64,000 bases of DNA from Stutzerimonas stutzeri (GTDB lineage: Bacteria; Pseudomonadota; Gammaproteobacteria; Pseudomonadales; Pseudomonadaceae). Each line of letters starts with the position of its first letter. Within the stretch, counting starts at the first letter, position 1. This document shows, in pieces, positions 44,498 to 53,900 of the stretch. The stretch is taken from positions 124,001 to 188,000 of the forward strand of contig NZ_JAGQFP010000002.1 of NCBI RefSeq assembly GCF_019090095.1. The letters are read 5' to 3'. The notes under the pieces were generated by a model. The model was not told where the DNA came from, ran no database searches, and saw only the letters and a list, made by a program, of their open reading frames with translations. Both the position numbers and the translations under genes were made by a program.

Positions 44498-46299
44498 CGG
44501 GTCGGATCGGGGCGCTGGCGGAAGCCTTCGGCCTGCATGCGCCACAAGCCATCGAACTCGCCGCCGCGGCTACGCAGTTCGTGCGGCGGGCCGTCCTCGA
44601 CGATGCGCCCGTCACGCAGCACGATGATCCGGTCGAAGTTCGACAAGGTCGATAGCCGATGCGCCACCGCTACCACGGTGCGGTTGTGCACCAGATCGTT
44701 GAGCGCGACCTGGATTTCGGCTTCGGAGTGGGTGTCCAGCGCCGACGTGGCCTCGTCGAGGATCAGGATCGGCGCGTTCTTCAGGAACGCCCGGGCGATA
44801 CCCAGCCGCTGGCGCTGGCCGCCGGAAAGCATCACCCCGCGTTCGCCGACCAGGGTGTCGTAGCCCTGCGGCAACTCGCGGATGAAGCCGTCGCAAAAAG
44901 CACTGCGCGCGGCCTCGACCACCTCGTCGTCGGTCGCGTCGGGGCGACCGTAGCGGATGTTCTCGCGGATGCTGCGGTTGAACAGCGCGGTCTCCTGCGG
45001 CACTACCGCGATCTTCTCGCGCAGGCTGTCCTGGCTGACGCTGCGGATGTCCTGGCCATCGATGAGGATGCGTCCGTCCTGCACGTCGTCCAGGCGCTGG
45101 ATGAGGTTGATCAGCGTCGACTTACCCGCCCCGGACGAGCCCACCACGCCGACCTTCTGCCCGGCCGGGATATGCAGGTCGAGATGCTGAAACACGGTTT
45201 CGCGATTGGGATAGCTGAAGCTCACATCCTTGAAGGTGATATCGCCCTCGGCGAGCAGCAATTGCGTGTCGCTGTCTTCCAGGCCATGCGGTTGGACGAT
45301 GATGCGCAGGGTGTCATCGATGGCGCCGATCTGCTGCGTCGTGTCCACCAGCGCCAGCGCCAGGTCGCGCGAGCCATGCAGGATGCGAAAGGTCAGCGCA
45401 CTGACCAGGACCACGTCGCCGGCAGTCACCGCGCCGGCGATCCAGAGATCGATGGCCCAGATGAGCATGCCCCCGGCCATCAGCGACAGGCAGATGTCGT
45501 GCATCACCCGCGCCTTTTCCAGGTACATCCAACTGCGGCGCTGGGCACGCGCTTCGTAACCGATCTCCTGCGCCAGGCGTTCGGCCTCGCGATCGCGCGC
45601 CGAGAAGGCCTTGATGGTCCAGACGTTGGAGACGGCATCCACCAGCTCGCCGCCCACCCGGGCCGACTGGGCGGCGAAGCGCTGGTGCTTGCTGCGCCCG
45701 CGTATGCCGAAGCCGGTGATCAGCGCGGCGACGATGGCGACGAAGAGGATCAGCGCCAGCGCCATGCGCACATCCACGGTGAGCAGCACCACCACGGCGC
45801 CGAGAAAGTCGACGATCGGCGGCACGATCTTCCATGCCAGGCCGCCGTAGATGGCGCCTGCGGCCTGGCCCAGCGCCGAGATACGGTTGCCCAGCGAGCC
45901 GGCGAAGTGCTCGGTGAAGTAACGCATCGGGTGGCCGGTGAGGTGCTTGAACAGGTCGACGCGGATGTCCACGACGCTGGCCACAACCGTGCGGCAGCCG
46001 AGCCAGCCGCCCAGGCGCCAGAAGACGTTCTCGATGACGATCAGGCCGATGAACAGCCCCAGCGGCCACCAGACGTTGGCCGACGCGCGGTCAGCGCTGC
46101 CTTGGGCCATGGAGTCGACCAGCAGCTTCATGCCGTACTGCACCGCCACCGCGCAGCTCGCCGCACCGACGATCAGCGCCAGCAGGCCTCCGAAGTGCCA
46201 GGGCCGCGCGCAGATGTAATGCCAGAGAAACGCGACAGGCCGGCTGGGCAACGGCACGTCACCCGCACGGGCCTTGGGCGGTGCGGCGGGGGCGTTCAT
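44494..46299 (-). CDS. ABC exporter, MsbA/HlyB-type half transporter
   Basis: 601 residues: six-helix transmembrane domain (about 20-330) and nucleotide-binding domain with Walker A GSSGAGKS (387-394), signature [10 protein letters not shown] and Walker B ILILDEATSALD. Probably exports a glycan or lipid-linked product made by the upstream enzymes. Its ATG overlaps the stop of the glycosidase gene by 4 bp. Confidence 0.93.
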   Translation of the reverse strand: MNAPAAPPKARAGDVPLPSRPVAFLWHYICARPWHFGGLLALIVGAASCAVAVQYGMKLLVDSMAQGSADRASANVWWPLGLFIGLIVIENVFWRLGGWLGCRTVVASVVDIRVDLFKHLTGHPMRYFTEHFAGSLGNRISALGQAAGAIYGGLAWKIVPPIVDFLGAVVVLLTVDVRMALALILFVAIVAALITGFGIRGRSKHQRFAAQSARVGGELVDAVSNVWTIKAFSARDREAERLAQEIGYEARAQRRSWMYLEKARVMHDICLSLMAGGMLIWAIDLWIAGAVTAGDVVLVSALTFRILHGSRDLALALVDTTQQIGAIDDTLRIIVQPHGLEDSDTQLLLAEGDITFKDVSFSYPNRETVFQHLDLHIPAGQKVGVVGSSGAGKSTLINLIQRLDDVQDGRILIDGQDIRSVSQDSLREKIAVVPQETALFNRSIRENIRYGRPDATDDEVVEAARSAFCDGFIRELPQGYDTLVGERGVMLSGGQRQRLGIARAFLKNAPILILDEATSALDTHSEAEIQVALNDLVHNRTVVAVAHRLSTLSNFDRIIVLRDGRIVEDGPPHELRSRGGEFDGLWRMQAEGFRQRPDPTR

Positions 46300-47450
46300 G
46301 GCAAGGCTTCGGCCGGGTGCTCGACGGCGCGCGTCTGGCTGAAGCGCATCTGCTGCAGGCGCAGTTCGTCCGCCAACCCCTCATGTACGCGACGATTGCC
46401 GTTTTCATCTGGGAATCCCAACAGCCCGACCGGGCAATGCCGCTCGTCGGTCCAGCCGGGGTAGTCCAGCACCGGATACAGGCAGATGCCTTCCACCGGC
46501 ACCCCGCGCTGCATCGCCAGACCCGCCTGCTCGCTGACATAGCGCAGCCAGTCGCCGCGCACGTCCCCTTCGGCACCGGTTTCAGCGATCAGCAGGGGCC
46601 GTTTGTAGCGCTGCCAGATCTCCGTGAGGATGCCCTTGAACGGCCGATAGTCCGGATTGTCGCGCTCGATGGTGCGGCCATCGCCGTGGTACCACTGGTT
46701 ATCGGAGTAGTAGTTGACCCCCAGGACGTCGAGGTACTCCGGCGCGCCGCCCAGGCCCGGCCAGGCCTCGCCGCAGAGCATGTCCCAGGCCTCGAACTGC
46801 GACTGACGGAAGCGCTCGGCGTCGCGCTGCGGGCCCGGTCGGTCGTTGGGCGACACCACATGTATGGCCGGGTCGACCTGGACGAAGCGCGCCCGTGGCT
46901 CGACCGCTCGGATCGCCTGCATTGCGGCGAGGGTGGCACGCACCAGCTGGTGCTTGAGCTCGAAGCCGCGACCGCGCGCCATGGGGTTGAAATAGGCCTC
47001 GTCGCCACCAGCCCAGGCCCAGAAGGAGATTTCGTTCAGCGGCGCGTAAAACGGCACCGTGTCGGTCTCGTCCTTGACCAGCTGCGCCGCCGCCGCCGCG
47101 TAACGGGCGAAACGCTCGACGAACTGCGGCCGCCAGATGTCGAGGTCGTCCGGCCAGCCGTAGTGGCACAGATCCCAGATCACCTGCGTGCCCTGACGTT
47201 GCGCCGCCTGCAGCATCGGCAGAAAGCTCGACCAGTCGTACCGGCCGGGCGCCTGCTCGATCAGGTGCCAGCGCAGGCCGTCGCGCACACTGTGCAGGCC
47301 ATGCCGATGCAGTACGGCGTAATCGTGCGCGGCCCAGCGGTCGTGCCCGGTAGCGGCGAGCAAGTCCAGCCGCCGGCCGTCGCTGCGGCGGTGATTCGAG
47401 CATTCGAACCCGCCCATGAAGAAGCTTTGGAACAACGTGGGCTGATGCAT
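46296..47450 (-). CDS. Family 1-like glycoside hydrolase
   Basis: 384 residues, TIM-barrel glycosidase with GH-A features: acid/base Glu in FYAPLNEISFWAW and candidate nucleophile Glu in LLIAETGAEGD. The start MHQPTLFQSFFMGGFECS at 47450 lacks a signal peptide, so it is cytoplasmic. It lies between glf and the exporter, which suggests trimming or editing of a glycan intermediate. Substrate not predicted. Confidence 0.85.
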   Translation of the reverse strand: MHQPTLFQSFFMGGFECSNHRRSDGRRLDLLAATGHDRWAAHDYAVLHRHGLHSVRDGLRWHLIEQAPGRYDWSSFLPMLQAAQRQGTQVIWDLCHYGWPDDLDIWRPQFVERFARYAAAAAQLVKDETDTVPFYAPLNEISFWAWAGGDEAYFNPMARGRGFELKHQLVRATLAAMQAIRAVEPRARFVQVDPAIHVVSPNDRPGPQRDAERFRQSQFEAWDMLCGEAWPGLGGAPEYLDVLGVNYYSDNQWYHGDGRTIERDNPDYRPFKGILTEIWQRYKRPLLIAETGAEGDVRGDWLRYVSEQAGLAMQRGVPVEGICLYPVLDYPGWTDERHCPVGLLGFPDENGNRRVHEGLADELRLQQMRFSQTRAVEHPAEALP

Positions 47451-47463
47451 CGTCAGTCTCGCC

Positions 47464-48705
47464 TCAGGGGGCTTGTTCAGCCAGCGACTGGCTGTGATCG
47501 GCACTTTCGCCGGGCGCAGGGCCGCGCTCGGCCTCTTCGATACGCTTGTACAGCGCCAGCGCCTGCCCGACCACCTGATCCATGTTGTAGTACTTGTACG
47601 TACCCAACCGCCCGACAAAGGTCACGCCGGGTGTCTCGTCCGCCAGCTGCTGGTAGCGCTTGTACAGCTCGGCGTTTTCCGGCCGCGGGATCGGGTAGTA
47701 GGGGTCGCCCTCGGCCGAGGGGTATTCGTAGGTGATGCTGGTGCGCGGATGGACCTGCCCGGTGAGGTGCTTGTACTCGCTGATGCGCGTGTAGGGCACG
47801 TCTTCGCTCGGGTAGTTGACCGTGCCCACCGCCTGGAACTGCTCCTGCTCGAGCTGCTTGTGCTCGAACTTCAGCGAGCGGTACGGCAGCTTGCCGAAGC
47901 GGTAGTCGAAATACTCGTCGATCGGGCCGCAGAAAATCAGATGGTCGAACTGCACCTCGTCGCGGATCTCGCGGTAGTCGGTGTTGATCATCACCTTGAT
48001 GTTCGGGTGCGCGAGCATCTTCTCGAACATCTTGGTGTAGCCGTACTTGGGCATCTGCTGGAAGCTGTCGGTGAAGTAGCGGTCGTCGGTATTGGTGCGT
48101 GTCGGGATGCGCGAGGTCACCGACTTGTCCAGCTGCGACGGGTCCAGGCCCCACTGCTTGCGGGTATAGCCGCGGAAGAATTTCTGGTACAGCTCGCGGC
48201 CGATGCCGTTGATGACCACGTCTTCGCTGGTCTGGATGTCCTCGACCGGCTCGGCGCGGCTGGCAAGGAAATCCGCCGCCTCCTGCTCGGTGGTCATGTT
48301 CAGGCCGTAGAGCTTGTTCAGCGTGGTCATGTTGATCGGGATCGGCACCTGCTGCCCGTCGACCTGCGCCAGCACGCGATGCTCGTAGGGGCGCCACTCG
48401 GTGAACCGCGAGAGGTAATCGACGATGCGCTGAGCGTTGGTGTGGAAGATGTGCGGGCCATAGCGGTGGATCAGCACGCCAGCTTCATCGTAATGATCGT
48501 AGGCGTTGCCGCCGATGTGTGGTCGCCGATCGACCACCAGCACGCGCTTGTTCAGCCCGGCCGCCAGACGCTCGGCCAGCACGCTGCCGGCAAAACCGGC
48601 ACCGACGATCAGATAGTCGAAGCCGCGACGGTGGCCGGACGCGCCCTCGCTGGCGCCTCCGCCTGCGTGCTCGGGGTTGCTGTCTCGCAGGCTCATATCG
48701 CGCAT
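47464..48705 (-). CDS. glf: UDP-galactopyranose mutase
   Basis: 413 residues. N-terminal FAD motif DYLIVGAGFAGSVLAERLA, then the GNAYDHYDE and HIFHTN stretches, and the family GYTRKQWGLDPSQL, all characteristic of Glf. Interconverts UDP-galactopyranose and UDP-galactofuranose. The first 28 residues are a polar extension before the FAD fold. The start lies inside the end of the glycosyltransferase gene, 8 nt after its AAGGAG. Confidence 0.95.
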   Translation of the reverse strand: MRDMSLRDSNPEHAGGGASEGASGHRRGFDYLIVGAGFAGSVLAERLAAGLNKRVLVVDRRPHIGGNAYDHYDEAGVLIHRYGPHIFHTNAQRIVDYLSRFTEWRPYEHRVLAQVDGQQVPIPINMTTLNKLYGLNMTTEQEAADFLASRAEPVEDIQTSEDVVINGIGRELYQKFFRGYTRKQWGLDPSQLDKSVTSRIPTRTNTDDRYFTDSFQQMPKYGYTKMFEKMLAHPNIKVMINTDYREIRDEVQFDHLIFCGPIDEYFDYRFGKLPYRSLKFEHKQLEQEQFQAVGTVNYPSEDVPYTRISEYKHLTGQVHPRTSITYEYPSAEGDPYYPIPRPENAELYKRYQQLADETPGVTFVGRLGTYKYYNMDQVVGQALALYKRIEEAERGPAPGESADHSQSLAEQAP

Positions 48706-49877
48706 TGCATCTTCTCCTTCATCAGCGCCCAGGTGTGGTCCCAGGACATGTCGCCGAGAATCTCGTCAGCGGTCTTCAACAAACGGTCGCGGTCCTCGCC
48801 ATCGGCCAGGGCCTGCTCGACCGCGGCGATGAACGCCTCGGGCGTATCGGCGATATGGACGATCGCGGTATCGCCGTAGGTGCGCACCACGTCCTTGATC
48901 GGCGTGGACACGACCGGACAGCCGCCGGCCAGGTATTCGGGCGTCTTGGTCGGGCTGATGAAACGGGTCGATTCGTTCATCGCGAACGGCATGATCGCCA
49001 CGTCCCAGCCGGCCAGATACCTGGGCAACTCGTCGTAGGTCTTGCCACCCAGGTAATGAATGTTGTCGCGCTGCGGCAGGTCGGCCGGGTCGATCTTCAC
49101 CACCGGGCCGACCAGCACGAACTGCCAGTCCGGTCGCTTTTCGGCGACGTGGGCGACCAGGTCGATGTCGAAGCGCTCGTCGATCACGCCGTAGAAGCCC
49201 AGGCGCGGATGCGGAATCTCGGCCTGGTCGTCCGGGTCATGCTGTGGCCGCCGCGCCTCGGCGAAGTGCGCCACGTCGACACTGCTGGGAAAGGCGAAGG
49301 CGTTGTCGTGCAGCTCGCGCTTGGCTTCCCAGATGCTGTAGCCGCCGGTAAAGACCAGATCGGCGCGCTCGAGCAGCTCGCGCTCGCGTTCGACCAGCTC
49401 GGGTGGCGCGCCGCGGAAGGCCGACAGCTCGTCCATGCAGTCGTACACCGTCAGCCTGGGCTTCAAGTGGCCGGCATAGCCCAGCGCCATGGGTGTATAG
49501 AACCAGAGCATCAGCTCATTGACGCCAAGCTTGGCCAGGTAGCCGTCGAGCAGGTCGCGCTGGATTCGCAAGGCGGTATCGCCTTCGCAGCCCTGAGGCA
49601 GACGCGGTATCAACACCTGGACACCATTTTCCTCGGGCCGCACCTCCAGCCACGGCTGGGCGTCTTCGGTGGGAATCGGCTCCTCGACGAATAGGACGTT
49701 GAAGTCCCGCGCGAAGCGCGACATCAGATGCTGTGGGCGCTGGTAGACGAAGCTCCAACGCAGGTGGGAGAGACACAGCAAGGTCGGCGCCTGCTCATCG
49801 AAGACAACCTCCGGTGGCGTCGCCTGTTTATCGAGGGATTTGCCAATTTCGTATTGGTAGGGGCCGGCCCAGCTCAT
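48693..49877 (-). CDS. Glycosyltransferase (GT-B fold)
   Basis: 394 residues from ATG 49877, where GAGG is 5 nt upstream; the longer frame has no good site. Residues after 45 read LLCLSHLRWSFVYQRPQHLM, the usual start of glycosyltransferase family 1/4-like proteins that act on surface sugars, and the C-terminal donor-binding part contains ISPTKTPEYLAGGCPVV. First gene of the overlapping operon with glf, glycosidase, exporter and KTSC protein. Likely adds galactofuranose; acceptor unknown. Confidence 0.88.
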   Translation of the reverse strand: MSWAGPYQYEIGKSLDKQATPPEVVFDEQAPTLLCLSHLRWSFVYQRPQHLMSRFARDFNVLFVEEPIPTEDAQPWLEVRPEENGVQVLIPRLPQGCEGDTALRIQRDLLDGYLAKLGVNELMLWFYTPMALGYAGHLKPRLTVYDCMDELSAFRGAPPELVERERELLERADLVFTGGYSIWEAKRELHDNAFAFPSSVDVAHFAEARRPQHDPDDQAEIPHPRLGFYGVIDERFDIDLVAHVAEKRPDWQFVLVGPVVKIDPADLPQRDNIHYLGGKTYDELPRYLAGWDVAIMPFAMNESTRFISPTKTPEYLAGGCPVVSTPIKDVVRTYGDTAIVHIADTPEAFIAAVEQALADGEDRDRLLKTADEILGDMSWDHTWALMKEKMQCAI

Positions 49878-50286
49878 GGAAACCTCGTAATGGGTGGCAA
49901 TGCCCTCCAGAGTTCCCTTCTGCCGCATCGCATCAGCCCGCGCAGTCCGCGCAGAGCAAAACCGGGTGCGCTCGGTAGCAGACAAAGACCAGCCTGCTAG
50001 CGCTACCTGCCGGCTATGGACGGCGCTGCAGCAGCCAAGGTTCCCTGTTTCGCCGTGCTGCGGTCGGTCATCGACTGGCCGTCGCTTCGTTGGAACTTGC
50101 TCGCACCTTCCCCCGTCCCTATCCCAGGACGCCTGATTTATTCCGGCAAAGACCCGCGCCCCGTGCTCGCACACCGGCGCTGCTGTATTGCCGAACCCAA
50201 CCCTGGAGATGTGCAGCGACCGTGCTCATGAGGCCAGCCGCGCATCGCCCATGCGCGTCGAATAATTCGCTATGCGAGGTAGACAC
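49878..50286. other. Divergent intergenic region between the glycan operon and galE
   Basis: 409 nt holding the promoters of both divergent units. I see no REP element, RNA gene or small ORF with a good ribosome site. It is less G+C biased near 50255-50275 (GAATAATTCGC), where a galE promoter may lie. Confidence 0.6.
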
Positions 50287-51351
50287 ATGATTCTGGTAAC
50301 AGGTGGAGCGGGGTATATCGGGTCGCACGCCGTGCTGGAGTTGCTCCTGGCTGGCCATGAAGTGCTGGTGTTGGACAATCTTTGCAACAGTTCAAAAGTC
50401 GCGCTGGATCGGGTTAATTCCCTGGCCGGTCGCAACGCCCATTTCGTCAAAGGTGACGTGCGCAACCGCGCCTTGCTCAACGCCCTGTTTGCTTCTTATC
50501 CGATCAAGGCCGTGTTGCATTTCGCCGGCCTCAAGGCGGTGGGCGAAAGCGTGCGCGAACCGCTTCGTTATTACGAGACCAACGTCGGCGGCAGCATCGC
50601 ACTGTGCCAGGCGATGGCCGAGGCGGGCATCTTAAAGCTGGTGTTCAGCTCATCGGCCACCGTCTACGGTGACTCACCGCGGATGCCGATCACGGAAAAC
50701 TGCCCGACCGGCTTGCCGACCAATCCCTATGGCCAGTCCAAGCTGATGGCGGAAAACGTGCTTAGAGGCCTGGCCGAGTCCGACCCGCGCTGGTCGATCG
50801 GGCTGCTGCGCTACTTCAACCCGATCGGCGCGCACGAGTCAGGCCTGATTGGTGAAGACCCCAACGGTATTCCCAATAACCTGCTGCCCTACATGCTGCA
50901 GGTCGCGGTGGGTCGGCGAGAGCAACTGAGCGTGTTTGGCGCGGACTACCCGACGCCGGACGGCACGGGTGTACGGGATTACATCCATGTGGTGGACCTG
51001 GCCAAGGGGCACCTCAAGGCACTGGAGCGCCTCGATCGGGTCCAGGGTGTTTCCACGTGGAACCTCGGCACCGGTCGCGGTTATTCGGTACGGCAGATGA
51101 TCACCGCATTCGAGGAAGTCATCGGCCGACCGCTGCCGCATATGTTCAGGGCGCGCCGGCCGGGCGATATCGCCCAGTGCTGGTCGGACCCGACCAAGGC
51201 TCGCGAAGAGCTGGGCTGGCAAGCGGAACGGGATCTGCCGGCGATGCTCAGCGACGCCTGGCGCTGGCAGAGTCGCAATCCCAACGGCTACGCGGCCGAA
51301 GACGTTGCCGCCGGCCAGGCGGCCAACGCAGAGACTGCGCTGGCCAGTTAA
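50287..51351 (+). CDS. galE: UDP-glucose 4-epimerase
   Basis: 354 residues. Extended SDR with TGGAGYIGSHAVLE (NAD), catalytic SSSATVYG and NPYGQSKLMAEN (YxxxK). GAGG 7 nt upstream fixes the start at 50287. Makes UDP-galactose, the substrate of the Glf encoded divergently, so the two units likely form one pathway. Confidence 0.95.
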   Translation: MILVTGGAGYIGSHAVLELLLAGHEVLVLDNLCNSSKVALDRVNSLAGRNAHFVKGDVRNRALLNALFASYPIKAVLHFAGLKAVGESVREPLRYYETNVGGSIALCQAMAEAGILKLVFSSSATVYGDSPRMPITENCPTGLPTNPYGQSKLMAENVLRGLAESDPRWSIGLLRYFNPIGAHESGLIGEDPNGIPNNLLPYMLQVAVGRREQLSVFGADYPTPDGTGVRDYIHVVDLAKGHLKALERLDRVQGVSTWNLGTGRGYSVRQMITAFEEVIGRPLPHMFRARRPGDIAQCWSDPTKAREELGWQAERDLPAMLSDAWRWQSRNPNGYAAEDVAAGQAANAETALAS

Positions 51352-51359
51352 AACGGCGC

Positions 51360-51390
51360 GTCCGGCTACCGGCGGGTGCCGTAGCCGGAC
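51360..51390. terminator. Strong hairpin between convergent galE and receptor gene
   Basis: A perfect 10-bp stem GTCCGGCTAC/GTAGCCGGAC around an 11-nt loop, exactly between the two convergent stop codons. On the minus strand a TTTT follows after six nucleotides. It most likely terminates both transcripts. Confidence 0.75.
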
Positions 51391-51396
51391 CGGTTC

Positions 51397-53784
51397 TCAG
51401 TACTCCACCTGCCAGCCGAGGGTGAAAGTGCGCCCGCGGCCCTGGTAGTCATACAGGTAGGCCGGCCCGTAGGTGGGCGAGTAGAACAGCGCAGCGCGCT
51501 GGCCCCATACGGTGCTGTACTGCTCATCCAGCAGGTTCTGGATGCCGACGCTGAACGTGCCGACGTCCGTTTCACGCTGCGCCGTCAGGTCGAAAGTGGT
51601 GTAGCCATCGATCTGCCGATCGGCATTGTCCTCAAGATCCATCGCGTGGTTACCCTGCAAGCGCGCCGTGGTAAGCCCATCGCTCCATCCAACGAAGGCG
51701 GTGGCCTTCGATAGCGAGGCGTAGCGCGCGTCACGCTTGACCCAGTCGCCGTCGGCGTCTTCCTCTTCCGACCGCACCAGGTGCAGGGTTCCGCCGGTCT
51801 GCCAGCCGCTGTCGAAGTAACGCGTCAGCGCGCTCTCGAAGCCGTAATCGCGGCTCTTCTGGTCGGTTACATCAATGGTCAGCGTGGCGGTGTCGACGTT
51901 GATCGCCTTGTCCGACCAGGTGTAGTACAGGGCGGTCTGCGCCTGCCAATGCGCATCGTTGTAGCGCCACCCGAGCTCGACCTGACGGCTCTTGATGCCC
52001 GCCAGTGGGTTGTCTTCTACCGACAGCCCAGGCTTGCCGTAATACTTTGCCGGGTCGGCCAGTTCGAAGCCTTCGCTGTAATTGCTCCACAGCTGATGGC
52101 CGTTTTCGAAGGCGTAGATTGCGCCGACGTTATAGAGGTTGACGTCGTAGTCGTTGCTGCCGCCGGGTACGCCTTTGAAGTCGCTGACGTCCAGGTCCAT
52201 GACCTGATGACGCGCGCCGCCAGAGACGGTCAGATGATCGGTAAGCTTCCAGTCGACCTGACCGAACGCCGACAGGCTATCGACCACATAGCTCGGATAG
52301 CGCGGGGCGCTGCTGACCGTATCGAGGTCCAGACCGCCGCTGTCCGAGGAGCGCTGCGGATCAAAGACCTTCTGCTGCGCGTTGAAGCGCTCGTGGTCGT
52401 AGTCCATCCCATAGCTGAAGGTGACGCTGTCCCACTGCTTGGCGAACAATCCCTTGAGCCCGGCAACCTCGAAGTTCTGCTGGGACGCGGCGAAGTAGAC
52501 GCCTTTGCTGCCTCGCGGACTGCCTGGGTTGTAGTAGGGGAACGGATAGAAGTTGTTGTCCTCCTTGCGGTAATAACCCTGCAGGTAGAACTCCTGCCCC
52601 AGCCAGTCGGCGTGGTGGTAGTTGGCGTTGAGCAAGGTTCGCCGCGAGCGAGGTTCCAGATCGGTGTCCAGGCCGCTGCGGATCTCCGCGTCTTCGAGAT
52701 CCGAAGGGGCATTGGCGTTCAGGTTCGGGAAATAAATACCGGTGTTGCCGTCGTTACCCGAGTCGTAATACTGCGCAAGCAGCGTCAGGCTCTGCAGGTC
52801 CGTGAGCTGGGCATCGAGCGTACCCATCACGTCGATGGCGCGGTTGTACTGCAAGTCGGTCTGGGTGTTATCGATGAATATCTGATCACCGCCACCGTCG
52901 TAAAAGGCTTCGTTCTTTTCTACCGAAACCCCAAGCCGTCCATGCAGCCGCTCACTGCCGCCGCTGACCGACTGAGCCAGGCGGGTGGACACGTCATCGC
53001 TGTTGTTGAAGCCACTGCTCATCGCGGCTTGGGTCTGAAACCGAGCCTCGCCGGCTTCGCCCTTGCGCGTCACGATATTGATGATCCCGCCCGTCGCTCC
53101 GCCACCGTAGAGCGCACTGGCGCCGGACAACACTTCGACACGCTCGACGTTGAACGGCGAAATGCTGTCGAACAGCCGCGACAGTCCACGTGAACTGTTC
53201 TGGCTCACGCCATCGATCATCACCAGCGTATTGCGGCCACGCATATTCTGGCCGTAATTGGTCCGCCCTTCCGGGCCGAAATCCAGCCCTGGCACCAGCT
53301 TGCCGATGGCCTCCTTCAGGCTGACGCCGGTGTCCAGTTGCTCACGGAGCTGGGTGCGGTCGACGACCCAGACGGTGCCGGGAATGTCGGCGATCTTCGT
53401 GGGAGTGCGCCGGGCCACGCTTACCTGCATGGCGTCTAGCTGCAACGGGCCTGAGACTTTCTTAGCCGGACGCTGTAGCAGCACCGTGTCGTTATCGGTG
53501 AAGGTCCAGGTGACACCGGTGCCATCCAGCAGTCGCTCCAGCGCCTGCTCGGGCGTAAAGCGGCCCTGCAAACCCTGGCTTTGTAGGCCAGTGAGATCAT
53601 CGGAGCTGAACAGCAGACGCAGTCCGGACTGATCGGCGAATTCGGTCATCGCGCTATCCAGACTGAGCGGCGCAATGTGCAGTTCGACCGGGGCGCGCTC
53701 GGCGGCGTGGGTCAGCAGCGGTGAACTGGTGACCAGCGTGGCGAGAAGCAGTGCGCGGTACAGCGGAGAAACCTGTCGAGGCAT
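51397..53784 (-). CDS. TonB-dependent siderophore receptor with N-terminal signalling domain
   Basis: 795 residues. Signal peptide (about 1-27), STN signalling domain (VELHIAPLSLDSAMTEFA to about 105), plug with RGRNTLVMIDGVSQNSSRG, then a beta-barrel ending in the C-terminal WQVEY. The end (YYGPAYLYDYQGRGRTF-like: YGPAYLYDYQGRGRTF) resembles aerobactin/rhizobactin-type IutA receptors, but the STN domain shows a FecA-style signalling role. Downstream of fecI-fecR and transcribed with them. The substrate is inferred. Confidence 0.88.
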   Translation of the reverse strand: MPRQVSPLYRALLLATLVTSSPLLTHAAERAPVELHIAPLSLDSAMTEFADQSGLRLLFSSDDLTGLQSQGLQGRFTPEQALERLLDGTGVTWTFTDNDTVLLQRPAKKVSGPLQLDAMQVSVARRTPTKIADIPGTVWVVDRTQLREQLDTGVSLKEAIGKLVPGLDFGPEGRTNYGQNMRGRNTLVMIDGVSQNSSRGLSRLFDSISPFNVERVEVLSGASALYGGGATGGIINIVTRKGEAGEARFQTQAAMSSGFNNSDDVSTRLAQSVSGGSERLHGRLGVSVEKNEAFYDGGGDQIFIDNTQTDLQYNRAIDVMGTLDAQLTDLQSLTLLAQYYDSGNDGNTGIYFPNLNANAPSDLEDAEIRSGLDTDLEPRSRRTLLNANYHHADWLGQEFYLQGYYRKEDNNFYPFPYYNPGSPRGSKGVYFAASQQNFEVAGLKGLFAKQWDSVTFSYGMDYDHERFNAQQKVFDPQRSSDSGGLDLDTVSSAPRYPSYVVDSLSAFGQVDWKLTDHLTVSGGARHQVMDLDVSDFKGVPGGSNDYDVNLYNVGAIYAFENGHQLWSNYSEGFELADPAKYYGKPGLSVEDNPLAGIKSRQVELGWRYNDAHWQAQTALYYTWSDKAINVDTATLTIDVTDQKSRDYGFESALTRYFDSGWQTGGTLHLVRSEEEDADGDWVKRDARYASLSKATAFVGWSDGLTTARLQGNHAMDLEDNADRQIDGYTTFDLTAQRETDVGTFSVGIQNLLDEQYSTVWGQRAALFYSPTYGPAYLYDYQGRGRTFTLGWQVEY

Positions 53785-53900
53785 GGTGAGCTATCCGTTT
53801 CGTGTTGAGAACGATCGACGTTTGGGAATAAGTCGCGTTTGCTCTACGACGAAACGGCGAAGCCAATCTTGCAGTGCGAATGCAAAAAAAACTTCGAAAA

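Noticed and set aside
51360..51390. Small RNA gene at the galE/receptor junction
   Set aside because: The hairpin lies between two convergent stops and is better explained as a shared terminator.
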